Source: Allofournierella massiliensis (lineage in GTDB: Bacteria > Bacillota > Clostridia > Oscillospirales > Ruminococcaceae). From it: 64,000 bases of DNA. How positions within the stretch are numbered: position 1 is the first letter of the stretch; every line of letters starts with the position of its first letter. The notes under the pieces were generated by a model. The model was given only the letters and a program-made list of their open reading frames with translations, was not told where the DNA came from and did no database searches. The translations under genes and the position numbers were made by a program. The DNA lies in the NCBI RefSeq assembly GCF_004345265.1, contig NZ_SLUM01000004.1, positions 89,726 through 153,725 on the forward strand. Direction: 5' to 3'. Positions 9,257 through 18,381 of the stretch are shown piece after piece.

Positions 9257-10222
9257 TCACTTTCGTTCGCTTCTTCCTGTTTCCTGCTCCCAGGCCCGGC
9301 GGGCCAGCACCCGGTCCGGCAGCAGATCCAGCTGGCCCAGTCCCCGACAGGAGGCTTCAAAAGCCGCCAGATCCGGCTGGCGCAGCCATACGCAGTAAAA
9401 GAACCGCTCGCCGCGCACCGCGGCGCACCGGCGCAGCTCCTCCACGCGGGCCCTTCGGCAGGCCAGCGCGTAAAGGGGAGCGGCCCAGGGCTTTGCCTGC
9501 TGCCACAGCGCCGACCGGTGATCCAGCGCGGCGGCCTTCTCGGCTTCCAGCAGCCGGATGTTCCGCTCCAGATTTTCCACGATCTGAGCCGGCGTGCCCG
9601 CCGCGCCCGGCAGATGCACCGGCTCGAACCGAAGCTCGGCCAGGATTCCGTCGATGCGGGCGGCCTCCACCATGGGGGCAAGGCAGACGCCCCAGCAGCC
9701 CTGTTCGTTCTGGCCGCAGGGCAAAAACAGCAGGCAGTCTTTGGAATAATCCCGCTGCAGCATTTCCAGCCCCCGCTGGGGCATGCAGCCGAAGCGTACC
9801 TGCACAAAGCGGCATTGCTCCAGCTGATCCACCGGCACCTCCAGCCCCGCGAACTGGCGGAACTGGTCGCTGCCGATGCGGCAGAGGGTGAGCTGGTCGT
9901 TTAAAAGCTTCAAATCCGCGTCACTCTCGGCCAGCTGGTGCTCCAGCTCCTCCAGCAGCTGGCGCTGCCGGGGCGAGAATTCCTCACAGGGGTGGGTCAG
10001 GGGCAGGGAATCGTCCCCGGCGTCCGCCTCCAGCCGGGCCACCAGCGCGGTCCAGCTTTCGTCCGTCTGTGGTGCCGCGTAGCCCGCAGCCGGGGTCATG
10101 TTGTCCAGCGCCCGGGCGGGGTGCACCGTGCCCTGATTCAGGCAGCAGCGCTCAAGAAAATCGGTCAGCCGGCCGATGGGCCCGTTCACCCACACCAGCT
10201 GCATTTTGGGTTCAAACAGCAT
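9257..10222 (-). CDS. Truncated V-ATPase subunit I paralogue (soluble domain only)
   Basis: This 321-residue protein resembles only the N-terminal cytoplasmic half of the adjacent atpI. Both open with a Met-Lys/Gln-Leu-Val-x-Val segment followed by a CCLN motif. Both contain a central [LM]ExxGxF/LEVPLEDI/VPVDQLE-type stretch and a GTPAQIV coiled-coil segment. No transmembrane helix is present and the frame ends cleanly, so it looks like an intact short gene rather than a pseudogene. GGAGGTG precedes ATG at 10222. It lies between atpC and atpI inside the operon and presumably is a stalk-associated accessory, but that role is inference. Confidence 0.8.
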   Translation of the reverse strand: MLFEPKMQLVWVNGPIGRLTDFLERCCLNQGTVHPARALDNMTPAAGYAAPQTDESWTALVARLEADAGDDSLPLTHPCEEFSPRQRQLLEELEHQLAESDADLKLLNDQLTLCRIGSDQFRQFAGLEVPVDQLEQCRFVQVRFGCMPQRGLEMLQRDYSKDCLLFLPCGQNEQGCWGVCLAPMVEAARIDGILAELRFEPVHLPGAAGTPAQIVENLERNIRLLEAEKAAALDHRSALWQQAKPWAAPLYALACRRARVEELRRCAAVRGERFFYCVWLRQPDLAAFEASCRGLGQLDLLPDRVLARRAWEQETGRSERK

Positions 10223-10238
10223 CGCTCTGCACCTCCGT

Positions 10239-11300
10239 TCAGTCGCCCACGCCCACCAGCAGGGGGGCGATCTTTTCCGGCGGCAGGTGGTAGCGCACGC
10301 CCTCGATAATGTGGGTCAGGTTGGTCAGCTCGTTTTCCGCCAGAAAGATGTAGCAGAACAGCACCACGCTGGGATCGGTGGAAAAGCGCAGTTTTTTCAG
10401 ATGCCAGCGGTAGTCCAGCCGCTGCACCGCGTCCTCCACACGGGTGAAGGACGAGCCGAAAACCTCCCGTGCATAGGGGGTGCGGGCCAGCCGGTGCACA
10501 AAGTCCTCGCAGTCCGCCGCGTCCATCAGGTAAAGCAGCTGTTTCTGGCTCATGTTGCTGTACCCCACCGCCAGCCGGGGCAACAGATAGGCCCGGTCGG
10601 CGCCGGTCATCTGTTTGAGCCGATACATGTAGACGATGGCGGCAAGGTCGCTCTTGCGGCGCAGCAGGTAGTCCATATCCTTTTTGGCGGCGCCGTGCAG
10701 CTTTTTCGCCACCAGCTCCTCCATGGTGTTGTAGATCAATTGATCCAGCGCGGCCTGCACCTGCAAAACGCCGTCCTTATCCAGCACAAAGCCCGCTTTC
10801 TCGCAGAAGCTCAGAAGAATGGGGTGGTAAACCGTGCCCTCCACCACGGCGGTGAGCCCCGCCAGATCCCGGGCGGCGGCCAGCGCGGCGGCATCCAGCT
10901 TGGAATGGCGGCGGATAAATTCCGGTATCTGATACAGCCGCAGCGTCTCGCTGCCGGGGGCGGCCAGCTCCTGCAGCCGGTTGGCAAGCGCCCGAACCTC
11001 CGCCTTTAAAATAAAGTAGCGGTAAAAATCGTGGCCGATGTTCATCTCGTACCGGCACAGCGCCGCGTACTGGTCGAACAGATTCTGCCGCAGCCGAACC
11101 TCCAGCTCCGCCCGGCGTACCCGGGTGGGGTCCGCGCCCTCCAGTGCGCGGGCATAGGCGGTGCGGCTTTTTAAATAGGTGATCACCTCCGGCAGATCCC
11201 GGCAGTTCATCAGCTGCTGGTAATCCTGCCCGGTGAGGCGGCGGCCGTAAAGCGCGCGGCTTTTGGCCAGAATGGCGTTGGAGGCCTGCGTGTTGCCCAT
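10239..11300 (-). CDS. atpC: V-type ATP synthase subunit C
   Basis: A 353-residue helical protein matching the bacterial/archaeal V-type C (d-type) subunit, which caps the K ring and receives the central shaft. Features include the N-terminal NAILAKSRALYGRRLT segment and repeated LxxR/Y helices with a central YKLKQMTGAD-like segment. It starts 3 bases after the stop of the stalk gene upstream, indicating translational coupling, and precedes the truncated subunit I paralogue. Length is normal. Confidence 0.92.
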   Translation of the reverse strand: MGNTQASNAILAKSRALYGRRLTGQDYQQLMNCRDLPEVITYLKSRTAYARALEGADPTRVRRAELEVRLRQNLFDQYAALCRYEMNIGHDFYRYFILKAEVRALANRLQELAAPGSETLRLYQIPEFIRRHSKLDAAALAAARDLAGLTAVVEGTVYHPILLSFCEKAGFVLDKDGVLQVQAALDQLIYNTMEELVAKKLHGAAKKDMDYLLRRKSDLAAIVYMYRLKQMTGADRAYLLPRLAVGYSNMSQKQLLYLMDAADCEDFVHRLARTPYAREVFGSSFTRVEDAVQRLDYRWHLKKLRFSTDPSVVLFCYIFLAENELTNLTHIIEGVRYHLPPEKIAPLLVGVGD

Positions 11301-11303
11301 GGC

Positions 11304-11630
11304 TTACGCCTCCCGCCCCAGCACCCGGTCGGTGATGGTTTTCACCCATTCCTCCCGCTTGTCCGCCCGAAGCTGCTCCATCCGGCTGAGGGCCTGCTGT
11401 TTGCCGGCCTCCAGTTTGGCCAGGCGTTCGTCAGCCCGGTTTTTTTCCCCGGCGGAAAAGGCGTCCACCCGGGTGCGCATGGCGGCCATGATCTCGGCCT
11501 CCTGAGTGCGGGCTGCCTCGGTCAGGCGGGTCTGGGCGCCGCGCCGGTATTCCTCGGTGGCCTGGGTGCGCAGCCGCTCCTCCTCATCCATCTTTAAAAT
11601 TGCCCGCAGCAGTTCGTTGGTGGCATTCAT
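11304..11630 (-). CDS. V-ATPase peripheral stalk subunit G/H-like protein
   Basis: First gene of the operon. From ATG at 11630, placed after AAAGGAG, the product is 108 residues and almost wholly a charged coiled coil (NELLRAILKMDEEERLRTQATEEYRR...). This is the form of the G/H subunit that pairs with subunit E. Sequence conservation in this family is weak, so the call rests on size, coiled coil and operon position. An in-frame upstream extension to 11765 crosses the promoter and is rejected. Confidence 0.8.
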   Translation of the reverse strand: MNATNELLRAILKMDEEERLRTQATEEYRRGAQTRLTEAARTQEAEIMAAMRTRVDAFSAGEKNRADERLAKLEAGKQQALSRMEQLRADKREEWVKTITDRVLGREA

Positions 11631-11662
11631 GCTAAGAGCTCCTTTCCCGCAGCAAAGGGCGA

Positions 11663-11704
11663 GGGCCGGGCCAAAACTGGGCCCGGCCCGTGGCCCGAAG
11701 GGCC
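11663..11704 (-). promoter_or_regulatory. GC-rich double hairpin in the V-ATPase leader
   Basis: In the 5' leader, GGGCCGGGCC at 11663-11672 pairs perfectly with GGCCCGGCCC at 11680-11689 (7-base loop). A second small stem, GGCCC-GAA-GGGCC type, lies at 11692-11704. There is no T-run on the transcribed strand, so they are leader structures rather than a plain terminator; a role in transcript stability or translation is inference. Confidence 0.5.
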
Positions 11705-11729
11705 GCGTTTGCGATGAAATTTTGATACT

Positions 11730-11758
11730 ATTATAACGCTTTTTGAAGGGTGGAGCAA
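11730..11758 (-). promoter_or_regulatory. Promoter of the V-ATPase operon
   Basis: Reading the minus strand, TTGCTC (11758-11753) and TATAAT (11735-11730) are separated by exactly 17 bp, about 95-100 bases upstream of the first ATG. Confidence 0.75.
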
Positions 11759-11841
11759 TGGGCATTTAAACAAATTAACTAAAAAATATTCTACACTTTT
11801 GAGAAACAATGGTTTAATATATGGCGTTTGCCATAAAATAT

Positions 11842-11880
11842 ACGCCGCCGTTTTACCTGAAAAGGAAAAAACGGCGGCGT
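11842..11880 (-). terminator. Terminator of the GNAT gene
   Basis: A hairpin with stem CGCCGCCGTTTT / AAAACGGCGGCG lies between the acetyltransferase stop and the V-ATPase promoter. On the minus strand it is followed by the T-rich TATATTTTATGG. Confidence 0.75.
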
Positions 11881-11917
11881 GAATCTGCCATGGAAAAACA
11901 GGGCGCGCCGGTGGGGA

Positions 11918-12430
11918 TCACAGCTCGATCCAGTACCGCTGAATGGTGATGTTGCCCATGAGCAGCTCGTCCTGCAAAACCGCACCACAGTGCAGCATGG
12001 TGCGGGCCGAGGCCACGTTCTGCTTTTCGCAGGTGAGCATCACCCGGGCAAGGCCCAGCCGGCGGCATTCCTCCAGCGCGAGCGAAAGGATGGCGGTGGC
12101 ATAGCCCCGGCGGCGCAAAGCGGGGCGCACGCTGTATCCGATGTGGCCGCAGTACCGGCGCAGATAGTCGTTCAGCCGGTGGCGGATGTCCACCATGCCC
12201 ACCAGCTGCGGCCCGTCGAAGGCCAGAAATACACTGGTGGCCACGCAGCCGGGGCGGGCGGTCTCGTCCCGGGAATTGTCGGCCAGAAGGGCCATCCACT
12301 CGTCAAAGCCGCTGCACCAGGCAAGGCCCGCCGAGCCGTCGATGGAGTCGCCGCTGTTCAAAAATTCCCGCCGGTAGTCTTCCACCAGCTGCCGATGCTC
12401 CGGCCGGGGTGCTTCCAAGCGCAGTTCCAT
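11918..12430 (-). CDS. GNAT-family N-acetyltransferase
   Basis: The 170-residue protein has the GNAT fold pattern: a central beta strand with IGYSVRPALRRRGYATAILSLALEEC, where the R-R-x-G-Y/x-A box binds acetyl-CoA, and a C-terminal CEKQNVASARTMLHCGAVLQDE segment. The acceptor (antibiotic, peptide or metabolite) cannot be predicted. It is a single-gene unit, with its own terminator downstream and divergent sbcD upstream. Confidence 0.88.
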   Translation of the reverse strand: MELRLEAPRPEHRQLVEDYRREFLNSGDSIDGSAGLAWCSGFDEWMALLADNSRDETARPGCVATSVFLAFDGPQLVGMVDIRHRLNDYLRRYCGHIGYSVRPALRRRGYATAILSLALEECRRLGLARVMLTCEKQNVASARTMLHCGAVLQDELLMGNITIQRYWIEL

Positions 12431-12489
12431 CCATTCGCTCCCGCCTTTCCTTTATGGTTTGCCCCTATGGTAGCACAGGGCGGCGGGGC

Positions 12490-12518
12490 TTTCAAGTGGG
12501 CGGCAGCTCTGGTATAAT
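12490..12518 (+). promoter_or_regulatory. Candidate promoter of sbcDC
   Basis: TATAAT at 12513-12518 has a weak -35, TTTCAA, at 12490-12495 with a 17-bp spacer, 45 bases upstream of the sbcD start. Confidence 0.5.
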
Positions 12519-12563
12519 CAAGGCAGGCCCGCGATATGCGGCGCCAAAGAAAGGCAAAGAACC

Positions 12564-13697
12564 ATGAAATTTCTGCATTTATCCGATCTGCATCTGGGGC
12601 GAAGGCTCTGCGAAGTGGATCTTTACGAGGATCAGCGCCACATTCTGAACCAGTGCCTTGCCATGGCAACCGAGCACCGGGTGGACGGCGTGCTGGTGGC
12701 GGGCGATGTGTACGACCGCAGCGTGCCCACCGTGGGCGCGGTGGCGCTGCTGGACGAATTTCTCACCGGCCTGTGCCGGGCGAAGATTCCGGTGTATCTG
12801 ATCAGCGGCAACCACGACAGCGCCGACCGGCTGGGCTTTGGCAGCCAGCTGCTGAAAGCGGGCGGGGTGCATCTGGCGGCGGTGTTTTCCGGCGGGCTGG
12901 AGCACTATGTGCTGGAGGATGAATTCGGCCCGGTGCATCTGTGGGCGCTGCCCTTCATCCGGCCCAGCCAGGTGCGGGCCGCTCTGCCGGAGGAAACCAT
13001 CGAAAGCTATACCGACGCGGTGGCCGCTCTGATCCGGGCCGCCGGGCCGGATTTTTCCGCCCGTAATCTGATCATGGCCCACCAGTTTGTCACCAGCGGG
13101 GGAAAGAGCCCCGAGACCTGCGATTCCGAGACGCTGAACCTGGGCACGCTGGACAACGTGGACGCGGCGGCGTTCGAGGGTTTTGACTATGTGGCGCTGG
13201 GGCACATCCATGGGCCCCAGAAGGTGGGGGCGGAGCACATCCGCTACTGCGGCTCGCCGCTGGCTTACTCGGTGAGCGAGGTACGCCACCATAAGGGGGC
13301 GGTGCTGGTGGAGCTGGGCGAAAAGGGAAATGTGCACTGGCAGGCGTTGCCCTTTGCGCCGCTGCGGCCGCTGCGCCGGGTGCAGGGCCCGCTGGAGGAG
13401 CTGATCGCAAGCGCCGAGCCGGGCTGCAGGGATTTTGTGCATGCGGTGCTCACTGACCAGCAGATTCCCCCCAACGCTGCCGCCCGGATGCGCAGCGTGT
13501 ACCCCAATCTGGTCAAGCTGGAGCTTGCACCCCAGCTGCAGCCACGGCAGGCGGAGGCCCGGCAGCGGGCAAGGCAGCTGCAGCGGGCGGGCCTTTTGGA
13601 CCAGTTCGCGGATTTTTATCAGTCGGTGCACGGCCGTCCGCTCAGTGAAGAGGAACAGGCGGTGCTGGAGCCGGTTTGCCGGGAGGTGGAAGCATGA
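12564..13697 (+). CDS. sbcD: Exonuclease subunit SbcD (Mre11-like)
   Basis: This 377-residue metallophosphoesterase is the nuclease subunit of SbcCD, which cleaves DNA hairpins and processes blocked ends. The metal-binding motifs are in order: SDLHLG near residue 7, GDVYDR near 48, GNHDSADR near 86, AHQFV near 171 and GHIHGPQ near 212. Length matches bacterial SbcD. The stop codon overlaps the sbcC start (ATGA), so the two are translationally coupled. Confidence 0.96.
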   Translation: MKFLHLSDLHLGRRLCEVDLYEDQRHILNQCLAMATEHRVDGVLVAGDVYDRSVPTVGAVALLDEFLTGLCRAKIPVYLISGNHDSADRLGFGSQLLKAGGVHLAAVFSGGLEHYVLEDEFGPVHLWALPFIRPSQVRAALPEETIESYTDAVAALIRAAGPDFSARNLIMAHQFVTSGGKSPETCDSETLNLGTLDNVDAAAFEGFDYVALGHIHGPQKVGAEHIRYCGSPLAYSVSEVRHHKGAVLVELGEKGNVHWQALPFAPLRPLRRVQGPLEELIASAEPGCRDFVHAVLTDQQIPPNAAARMRSVYPNLVKLELAPQLQPRQAEARQRARQLQRAGLLDQFADFYQSVHGRPLSEEEQAVLEPVCREVEA

Positions 13698-16600
13698 GAC
13701 CAATGACCCTGACTCTGACCGCCTTCGGCGCCTACGCTGGCAGTCAGACGGTGGATTTTGAAGCCGCCGGTGCAGGCGGGCTGTTTCTGGTTACCGGCGA
13801 CACCGGCGCGGGCAAGACCACCCTGTTTGACGGGGTGTGCTATGCCCTGTTCGGCAAGCTCACCGGCCGGGTGCGCAGCGAGAAGATGATCCGCAGCGAC
13901 TATGCGGACGACACGCTGGAAACCAGCGCTCAGCTCACCTTCTCTCACCGGGGGCAGGTATGGCGCATCTGGCGCCGCCCCGCCCAGACCCGGCGCAAAA
14001 AGCGGGGCGAGGGCACCCGGGAGATCACGGCGGACGCACTGCTGGAACGCCTGGAGGGCGAAACCGCCATCCCGGTGGCCGAGGGCAAGGAAAAGGTGGA
14101 CGCGGCAGTGGAGGAGCTGCTGGGCATTCAGGTGGACCAGTTCCGCCAGATTGCCATGATCGCCCAGAACCAGTTTGCCGAGCTGCTGAACAAATCCGGC
14201 CGGGATCGCAGCGCCATTTTGCGGCAGGTGTTCGCCACCGAGCGGTGCGACGCACTGCAGACGCGGCTGAAGGAGATGGCCTCCGCCAGCCGGGCCGAGA
14301 CGGAAAAGCAGGTGGATTCCCTGCGCCAGTATCTGGCGGGGTTGCGTCTGCCCGAAATGGAGGAAGGGCAACCGCCCCAGCCGGAAGCGGCGGAGCTGGC
14401 CGAGCTGCTGGCGGACGAGGGCTGCGTCTGGCGCAGCGCCCGGGTGCTGGAGCTGGCGGAGCACATCTGTCAAATGGACGAAAGCGAACTGGCCGGGCTG
14501 GATGAACAGATTGCCGGGCTGGACGAGACCATCAAGCAGAGCGCCGGTCTGCTGCAAAGCGCCCGGGAAGCCGCCCGGCGCCAGCAGCAGCTGGCGGAGC
14601 TGGAAAAGCGGTTGGCGGAGCAGCGCGCCGCCGAGCCTGAACAGCTGACGGCGCAGGCCCGGCTGAAGCAGTGGGAGACCGCCGCCCGGCTGGCCCCGGT
14701 GTGGGACGGCAGCGAAAAAGCCCGGCTGGCGGCGCAGCAGGCCGAGCGGCTGTATGAGCAGGCGAGCGACCGGCTGGCGCAGCTGAATGCTCAGGGGCCC
14801 CGGTGGGCGCAGGCCCGGGAACAGTTGAATGCAGACCAGCAGACCGCCGCCCGGCTGACCGTTCAGCTGGAACGGCAGGCCGAAGCCCTTCAGCAGTACG
14901 ACCGGATGGAGCAGGCGAAGGCGGAGCAGATGGCCTGCGAGCAGGAGCTGGAGCGGCTGCAAACGGCGCAGCAGCAGGCCCAGACGCTGGAAGAGCAGCA
15001 GGCGGCCGCGCTGGAAAAAACACAGGCGCTGGCGGACAGTCTGCCCGCGGCCCTCGCCGCCGCCCAGACAGCGCAAAAGGAGCTGGAACGCTGGCAGCAG
15101 GCCCGGAAAACGCTGGCGGAGGTGCGCCGGCAGATGCAGGAGCTGGTGAAGCTGCAAAAGCAGGAGCAGGCCGCCCGCCAGACGCTGCAGCAGGCAAGCG
15201 ACGCGCTGGACGGGGCCCAGCAGGCTTACATGAGCGCGGATCAGCTGTACCGGCGGGATCAGGCGGGGCTGCTGGCCCGAGAGCTCACCCCGGGCAAGCC
15301 CTGCCCGGTGTGCGGCAGTGTGCATCATCCCAGCCCGGCCCGGGGCGTGACCGGCGCGCCGGACAAGGAACAGCTGGAAGCGCTGGCCACTGCCATGGAA
15401 ACCGCCCGCAATGCCTATAACGATGCGCTGCAAACCAGCAGCACCCTCACGGCGCAGGCGGGCAGCGCCCGGGAGCAGTACATCCGGCTTGCCCGGCAGG
15501 CGCTGGCGGAGCTGGAGCAGGAGCTGCCCCCGCCGGAGGATGTGAAGGCCCTTTCCCGGCTGGTGCTGGACTGGGATGGCCGACTGGATCAGCTGCTGGA
15601 ACAGGCCGAGGCTCTGGGGCAGCAGCGGCAGGCGGCGGTGGAAGCCGCCGGTGCGGCGGTCAATCAGCTGGTCGGCGACCGGGAAGCACTGGAAGCGACC
15701 CGCCGGCAGCGCAGCGAACTGCGGGAGCAGCAGGCGAAAGCCGCCGCCCGGCGGGATTCGGCCGCGCGGCGGGCAGCTGAATTGCAGGCCGCTCTGCCCC
15801 AGGCCAGCCGGGCCGAGGCGGAAGCGACTCTTTCCGCCCTGAAGCAGCAGCAAAAGCAGCTGGATGCGAGCATCAGGCAAACACAGCAGGCGCTGGAGAA
15901 ATACCAGCAGCTGCTGGCCGCGGCCGAAAGCCTGCAAAAGGAACGGCAGAACACCCGGGAGCAGGCGGCCGACGAGGCCCGGCAGGCTGCCGGGCACTGG
16001 GAGCAGGCGCTGGCGGAAAGCGGAATGGACGCGGATGCCTTTGCCGCCGCACGGCACACCGAAGAGGAAATCGACCGGCTGCGCACGGAGCTGGAGCAGG
16101 CACGCAGAGCCCGGCAGGAGACTGAAGCCCTGTACAACCAGCTACGCGAGCAGCAGAAAAGCGCCCCGGTCTCCGGCTGCGTGCCTGGGCAGCTGGAACA
16201 GGCGATGGAAGAGCAGGAGCAGCGGCGGAAGGCCCTGAACGACGCCCGCACCCGCATAACCGGGCGGCTGAACGCCAACCGGAGCACCATGGCGGACGTG
16301 CGCACCGCGGGCCAGCGGCTGGAAAAGGCCCAGCAGCGCCAGCAGCTGATTCAGCAGCTGGACGCCACCGCCAACGGCAAGCTGTCCGGCGGGCTGGGCA
16401 AGCAGAAGTTTGAGCAGTATGTGCTGGCCACCTACTTTGCAGATGCGGTGGAAGCGGCCAACCAGCGGCTGTTTGCCATGACCGGCGGGCGCTATCAGCT
16501 GGAATGCCACCAGATGACCGCCGCCGAAACTCAGGCGGCGCTGGATCTGGATGTGCTGGACAACTACACCGGCAAGCTGCGCAGCGTGGGCAGCCTTTCC

Positions 16601-16888
16601 GGCGGCGAGACCTTCCAGGCGGCGCTGGCACTGGCGCTGGGCCTGTCCGACGTGATTCAGAACTATGCCGGCGGCGTGGAGCTGGACGTGCTGTTTGTGG
16701 ACGAGGGCTTCGGCACGCTGGACGCCGAAAGTCTGGAGCAGGCGGTGGCCACCCTGCACAGTCTGGTGCAGGGCCGGCGGATGGTGGGCATCATCAGCCA
16801 TGTGCCGGAGCTGAAAAGCCGCATCGAGAATCAGCTGGTGGTCACCAAGACCCCCGGCGGCAGCACCGTGGCCCTGCGCAGGCTGTGA
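13694..16888 (+). CDS. sbcC: Exonuclease subunit SbcC (Rad50-like SMC ATPase)
   Basis: From ATG at 13694 the product is 1064 residues. Walker A (GDTGAGKT) is at about residues 35-42. Two long coiled coils rich in Gln, Ala and Glu flank the zinc hook CPVC at residues 537-540. The ABC signature LSGGETFQAALALALGLSD starts near 967 and a Walker B VLFVDEGFGTLD follows. It is the ATP-driven clamp partner of SbcD. The start was chosen because it overlaps the sbcD stop and places the N-terminal MRPMTLTLTAFGAYAG at the family's usual beginning. Confidence 0.96.
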   Translation: MRPMTLTLTAFGAYAGSQTVDFEAAGAGGLFLVTGDTGAGKTTLFDGVCYALFGKLTGRVRSEKMIRSDYADDTLETSAQLTFSHRGQVWRIWRRPAQTRRKKRGEGTREITADALLERLEGETAIPVAEGKEKVDAAVEELLGIQVDQFRQIAMIAQNQFAELLNKSGRDRSAILRQVFATERCDALQTRLKEMASASRAETEKQVDSLRQYLAGLRLPEMEEGQPPQPEAAELAELLADEGCVWRSARVLELAEHICQMDESELAGLDEQIAGLDETIKQSAGLLQSAREAARRQQQLAELEKRLAEQRAAEPEQLTAQARLKQWETAARLAPVWDGSEKARLAAQQAERLYEQASDRLAQLNAQGPRWAQAREQLNADQQTAARLTVQLERQAEALQQYDRMEQAKAEQMACEQELERLQTAQQQAQTLEEQQAAALEKTQALADSLPAALAAAQTAQKELERWQQARKTLAEVRRQMQELVKLQKQEQAARQTLQQASDALDGAQQAYMSADQLYRRDQAGLLARELTPGKPCPVCGSVHHPSPARGVTGAPDKEQLEALATAMETARNAYNDALQTSSTLTAQAGSAREQYIRLARQALAELEQELPPPEDVKALSRLVLDWDGRLDQLLEQAEALGQQRQAAVEAAGAAVNQLVGDREALEATRRQRSELREQQAKAAARRDSAARRAAELQAALPQASRAEAEATLSALKQQQKQLDASIRQTQQALEKYQQLLAAAESLQKERQNTREQAADEARQAAGHWEQALAESGMDADAFAAARHTEEEIDRLRTELEQARRARQETEALYNQLREQQKSAPVSGCVPGQLEQAMEEQEQRRKALNDARTRITGRLNANRSTMADVRTAGQRLEKAQQRQQLIQQLDATANGKLSGGLGKQKFEQYVLATYFADAVEAANQRLFAMTGGRYQLECHQMTAAETQAALDLDVLDNYTGKLRSVGSLSGGETFQAALALALGLSDVIQNYAGGVELDVLFVDEGFGTLDAESLEQAVATLHSLVQGRRMVGIISHVPELKSRIENQLVVTKTPGGSTVALRRL

Positions 16889-16913
16889 GCCGTGCAGGCA
16901 AAGCAAAACAGAA

Positions 16914-16946
16914 AAACACCCCCAACCGGCCGGTTGGGGGTGTTTT
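16914..16946. terminator. Bidirectional terminator between sbcC and the PFK gene
   Basis: AAACACCCCCAACCGG pairs with CCGGTTGGGGGTGTTT as a nearly perfect palindrome with A-rich and T-rich flanks, located between two convergent genes. Confidence 0.85.
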
Positions 16947-16967
16947 GTGGTTTGGGGGAAAGGCTGC

Positions 16968-18191
16968 TTACAGCCGGGTGTGCAGGGGCACGCCGCTCAC
17001 ATAGATGGGGATCTGCTCGCCCTGAATCAGGGGCCGGGCATAAGCCTCGAAGGAACCGTTCACCTGCATGCCGTCCGGAGCAATCCAGCTGGCGGGGATG
17101 GTCTTTTCCTTGTTGGCCACGGCCTGCACGTCCACGGTCTCGCAGTCCGCCACATAGGGGGCGTCCTGACGGCGAACCAGCGCGCTCATCCGGCCGGTCT
17201 GGCCCTGAACGGCGGCCTGCACGGCCATGCCGCCTACCTGATAGGCCTCGTTCACGTCGATGCGGCTGGTCAGGTGGCTGGCGCACCGCTGCAGGGTGGA
17301 CAGCTCGATGGCCCGGGTCTTGCAGCCCAGATGATGGCGAATCAGGCCCTCCAGATACCGGCTGGTGCCGGACAGGGTGACCTTGTGGCCGAAGGCGTCC
17401 ACCGCACCGTCGCCGCCTGCCAGATCACACAGGAAGGCGCCGTCCTTGCGGCGCACACCTTCGCTGGCGGCGATCACGATGTTGTTTTTCTCCCTGCGCA
17501 GCTCATCCACGCGGCGCAGGAACAGCTCCTCGCTGAAGGGAACCTCCGGCAGCAGGATCAGGTCCGGGCCATCGCAGTCCGCGCCCTTGGAAAGGCTGGC
17601 GGAGGCTGCCAGCCAGCCCGCGTGGCGGCCCATGATCTCGGTCACGGTCACGCTCTTCAGGTCGTACACGTTGGAATCCCGGATGATCTCCTTCATCACG
17701 GTGGCGATGTACTTGGCCGCGCTGCCAAAGCCGGGGGTGTGGTCGGTGAGCATCAGGTCGTTGTCGATGGTCTTGGGCACACCGATGAACCGGATGGGGC
17801 TGCCGATGCGGCTGCCGTAGGCGGCCAGCTTGGCAATGGTGTCCATGCTGTCGTTGCCGCCGATGTAGAGCACCGCGTCGATCTGATAACGCTCGAACAG
17901 GCGGAACAGCGTCTGGTATACGCCTTCGTCCTGCTCGGGGGTGGGCAGCTTGTACCGGCAGCTGCCCAGATAGGAGGAGGGGGTGCGCTTGAGCAGCTCG
18001 ATGTTCAGCGCGCTGCCCAGCAGCTGGTCCAGATCCAGCAGCTTTTCTGCCAGCAGGCCCTCGATGCCGTAGTGCATGCCGTAAATGCGCCCGGCGCCGC
18101 AGGCACGAGCGGTTTCATACACGCCCGCCAGGCTGGAATTGATCACCGCGGTGGGGCCGCCGCTCTGCCCCACCAGAAAATTCATACCCAT
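16968..18191 (-). CDS. pfp: Diphosphate--fructose-6-phosphate 1-phosphotransferase (PPi-PFK)
   Basis: This 407-residue phosphofructokinase begins MGMNFLVGQSGGPTAVINSSLAG. Two residues mark it as pyrophosphate-dependent: the GGND motif (Asp in place of the glycine that ATP enzymes have in GGDG) and PKTIDND (Lys before TIDND instead of Gly). It catalyses the reversible phosphorylation of fructose 6-phosphate in glycolysis or gluconeogenesis. GAAGGAAG precedes ATG at 18191; TTG at 18194 and ATG at 18185 are alternatives. It is monocistronic. Confidence 0.92.
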   Translation of the reverse strand: MGMNFLVGQSGGPTAVINSSLAGVYETARACGAGRIYGMHYGIEGLLAEKLLDLDQLLGSALNIELLKRTPSSYLGSCRYKLPTPEQDEGVYQTLFRLFERYQIDAVLYIGGNDSMDTIAKLAAYGSRIGSPIRFIGVPKTIDNDLMLTDHTPGFGSAAKYIATVMKEIIRDSNVYDLKSVTVTEIMGRHAGWLAASASLSKGADCDGPDLILLPEVPFSEELFLRRVDELRREKNNIVIAASEGVRRKDGAFLCDLAGGDGAVDAFGHKVTLSGTSRYLEGLIRHHLGCKTRAIELSTLQRCASHLTSRIDVNEAYQVGGMAVQAAVQGQTGRMSALVRRQDAPYVADCETVDVQAVANKEKTIPASWIAPDGMQVNGSFEAYARPLIQGEQIPIYVSGVPLHTRL

Positions 18192-18257
18192 CAAAAATAC
18201 ACTTCCTTCTTCAAAAAGCGGGGCACCCGTTCGCCCCCTTGTGACACAACGCCTTTT

Positions 18258-18286
18258 ATTGTATCTTATTTATAGAAGAGCTGCAA
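18258..18286 (-). promoter_or_regulatory. Promoter of the PPi-PFK gene
   Basis: On the minus strand TTGCAG (18286-18281) and TACAAT (18263-18258) are 17 bp apart, about 70 bases upstream of the start codon. Confidence 0.65.
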
Positions 18287-18381
18287 TAATCCCCCCGGCA
18301 ATTTCGTATAAGGGTCAGACAGGCAACATTCTTTGCATGGAAAACTTGGTGGTTTTGCCAAAAAACAAGGAGGGAACACAG

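Noticed and set aside
7331..9904. Long plus-strand frame opposite atpI and its paralogue (857 codons)
   Set aside because: Antisense shadow of two recognised genes with no family features.
13619..16057. Long minus-strand frame opposite sbcC (812 codons)
   Set aside because: Leu/Gln/Arg-rich shadow of the SbcC coiled coil; no start signals.
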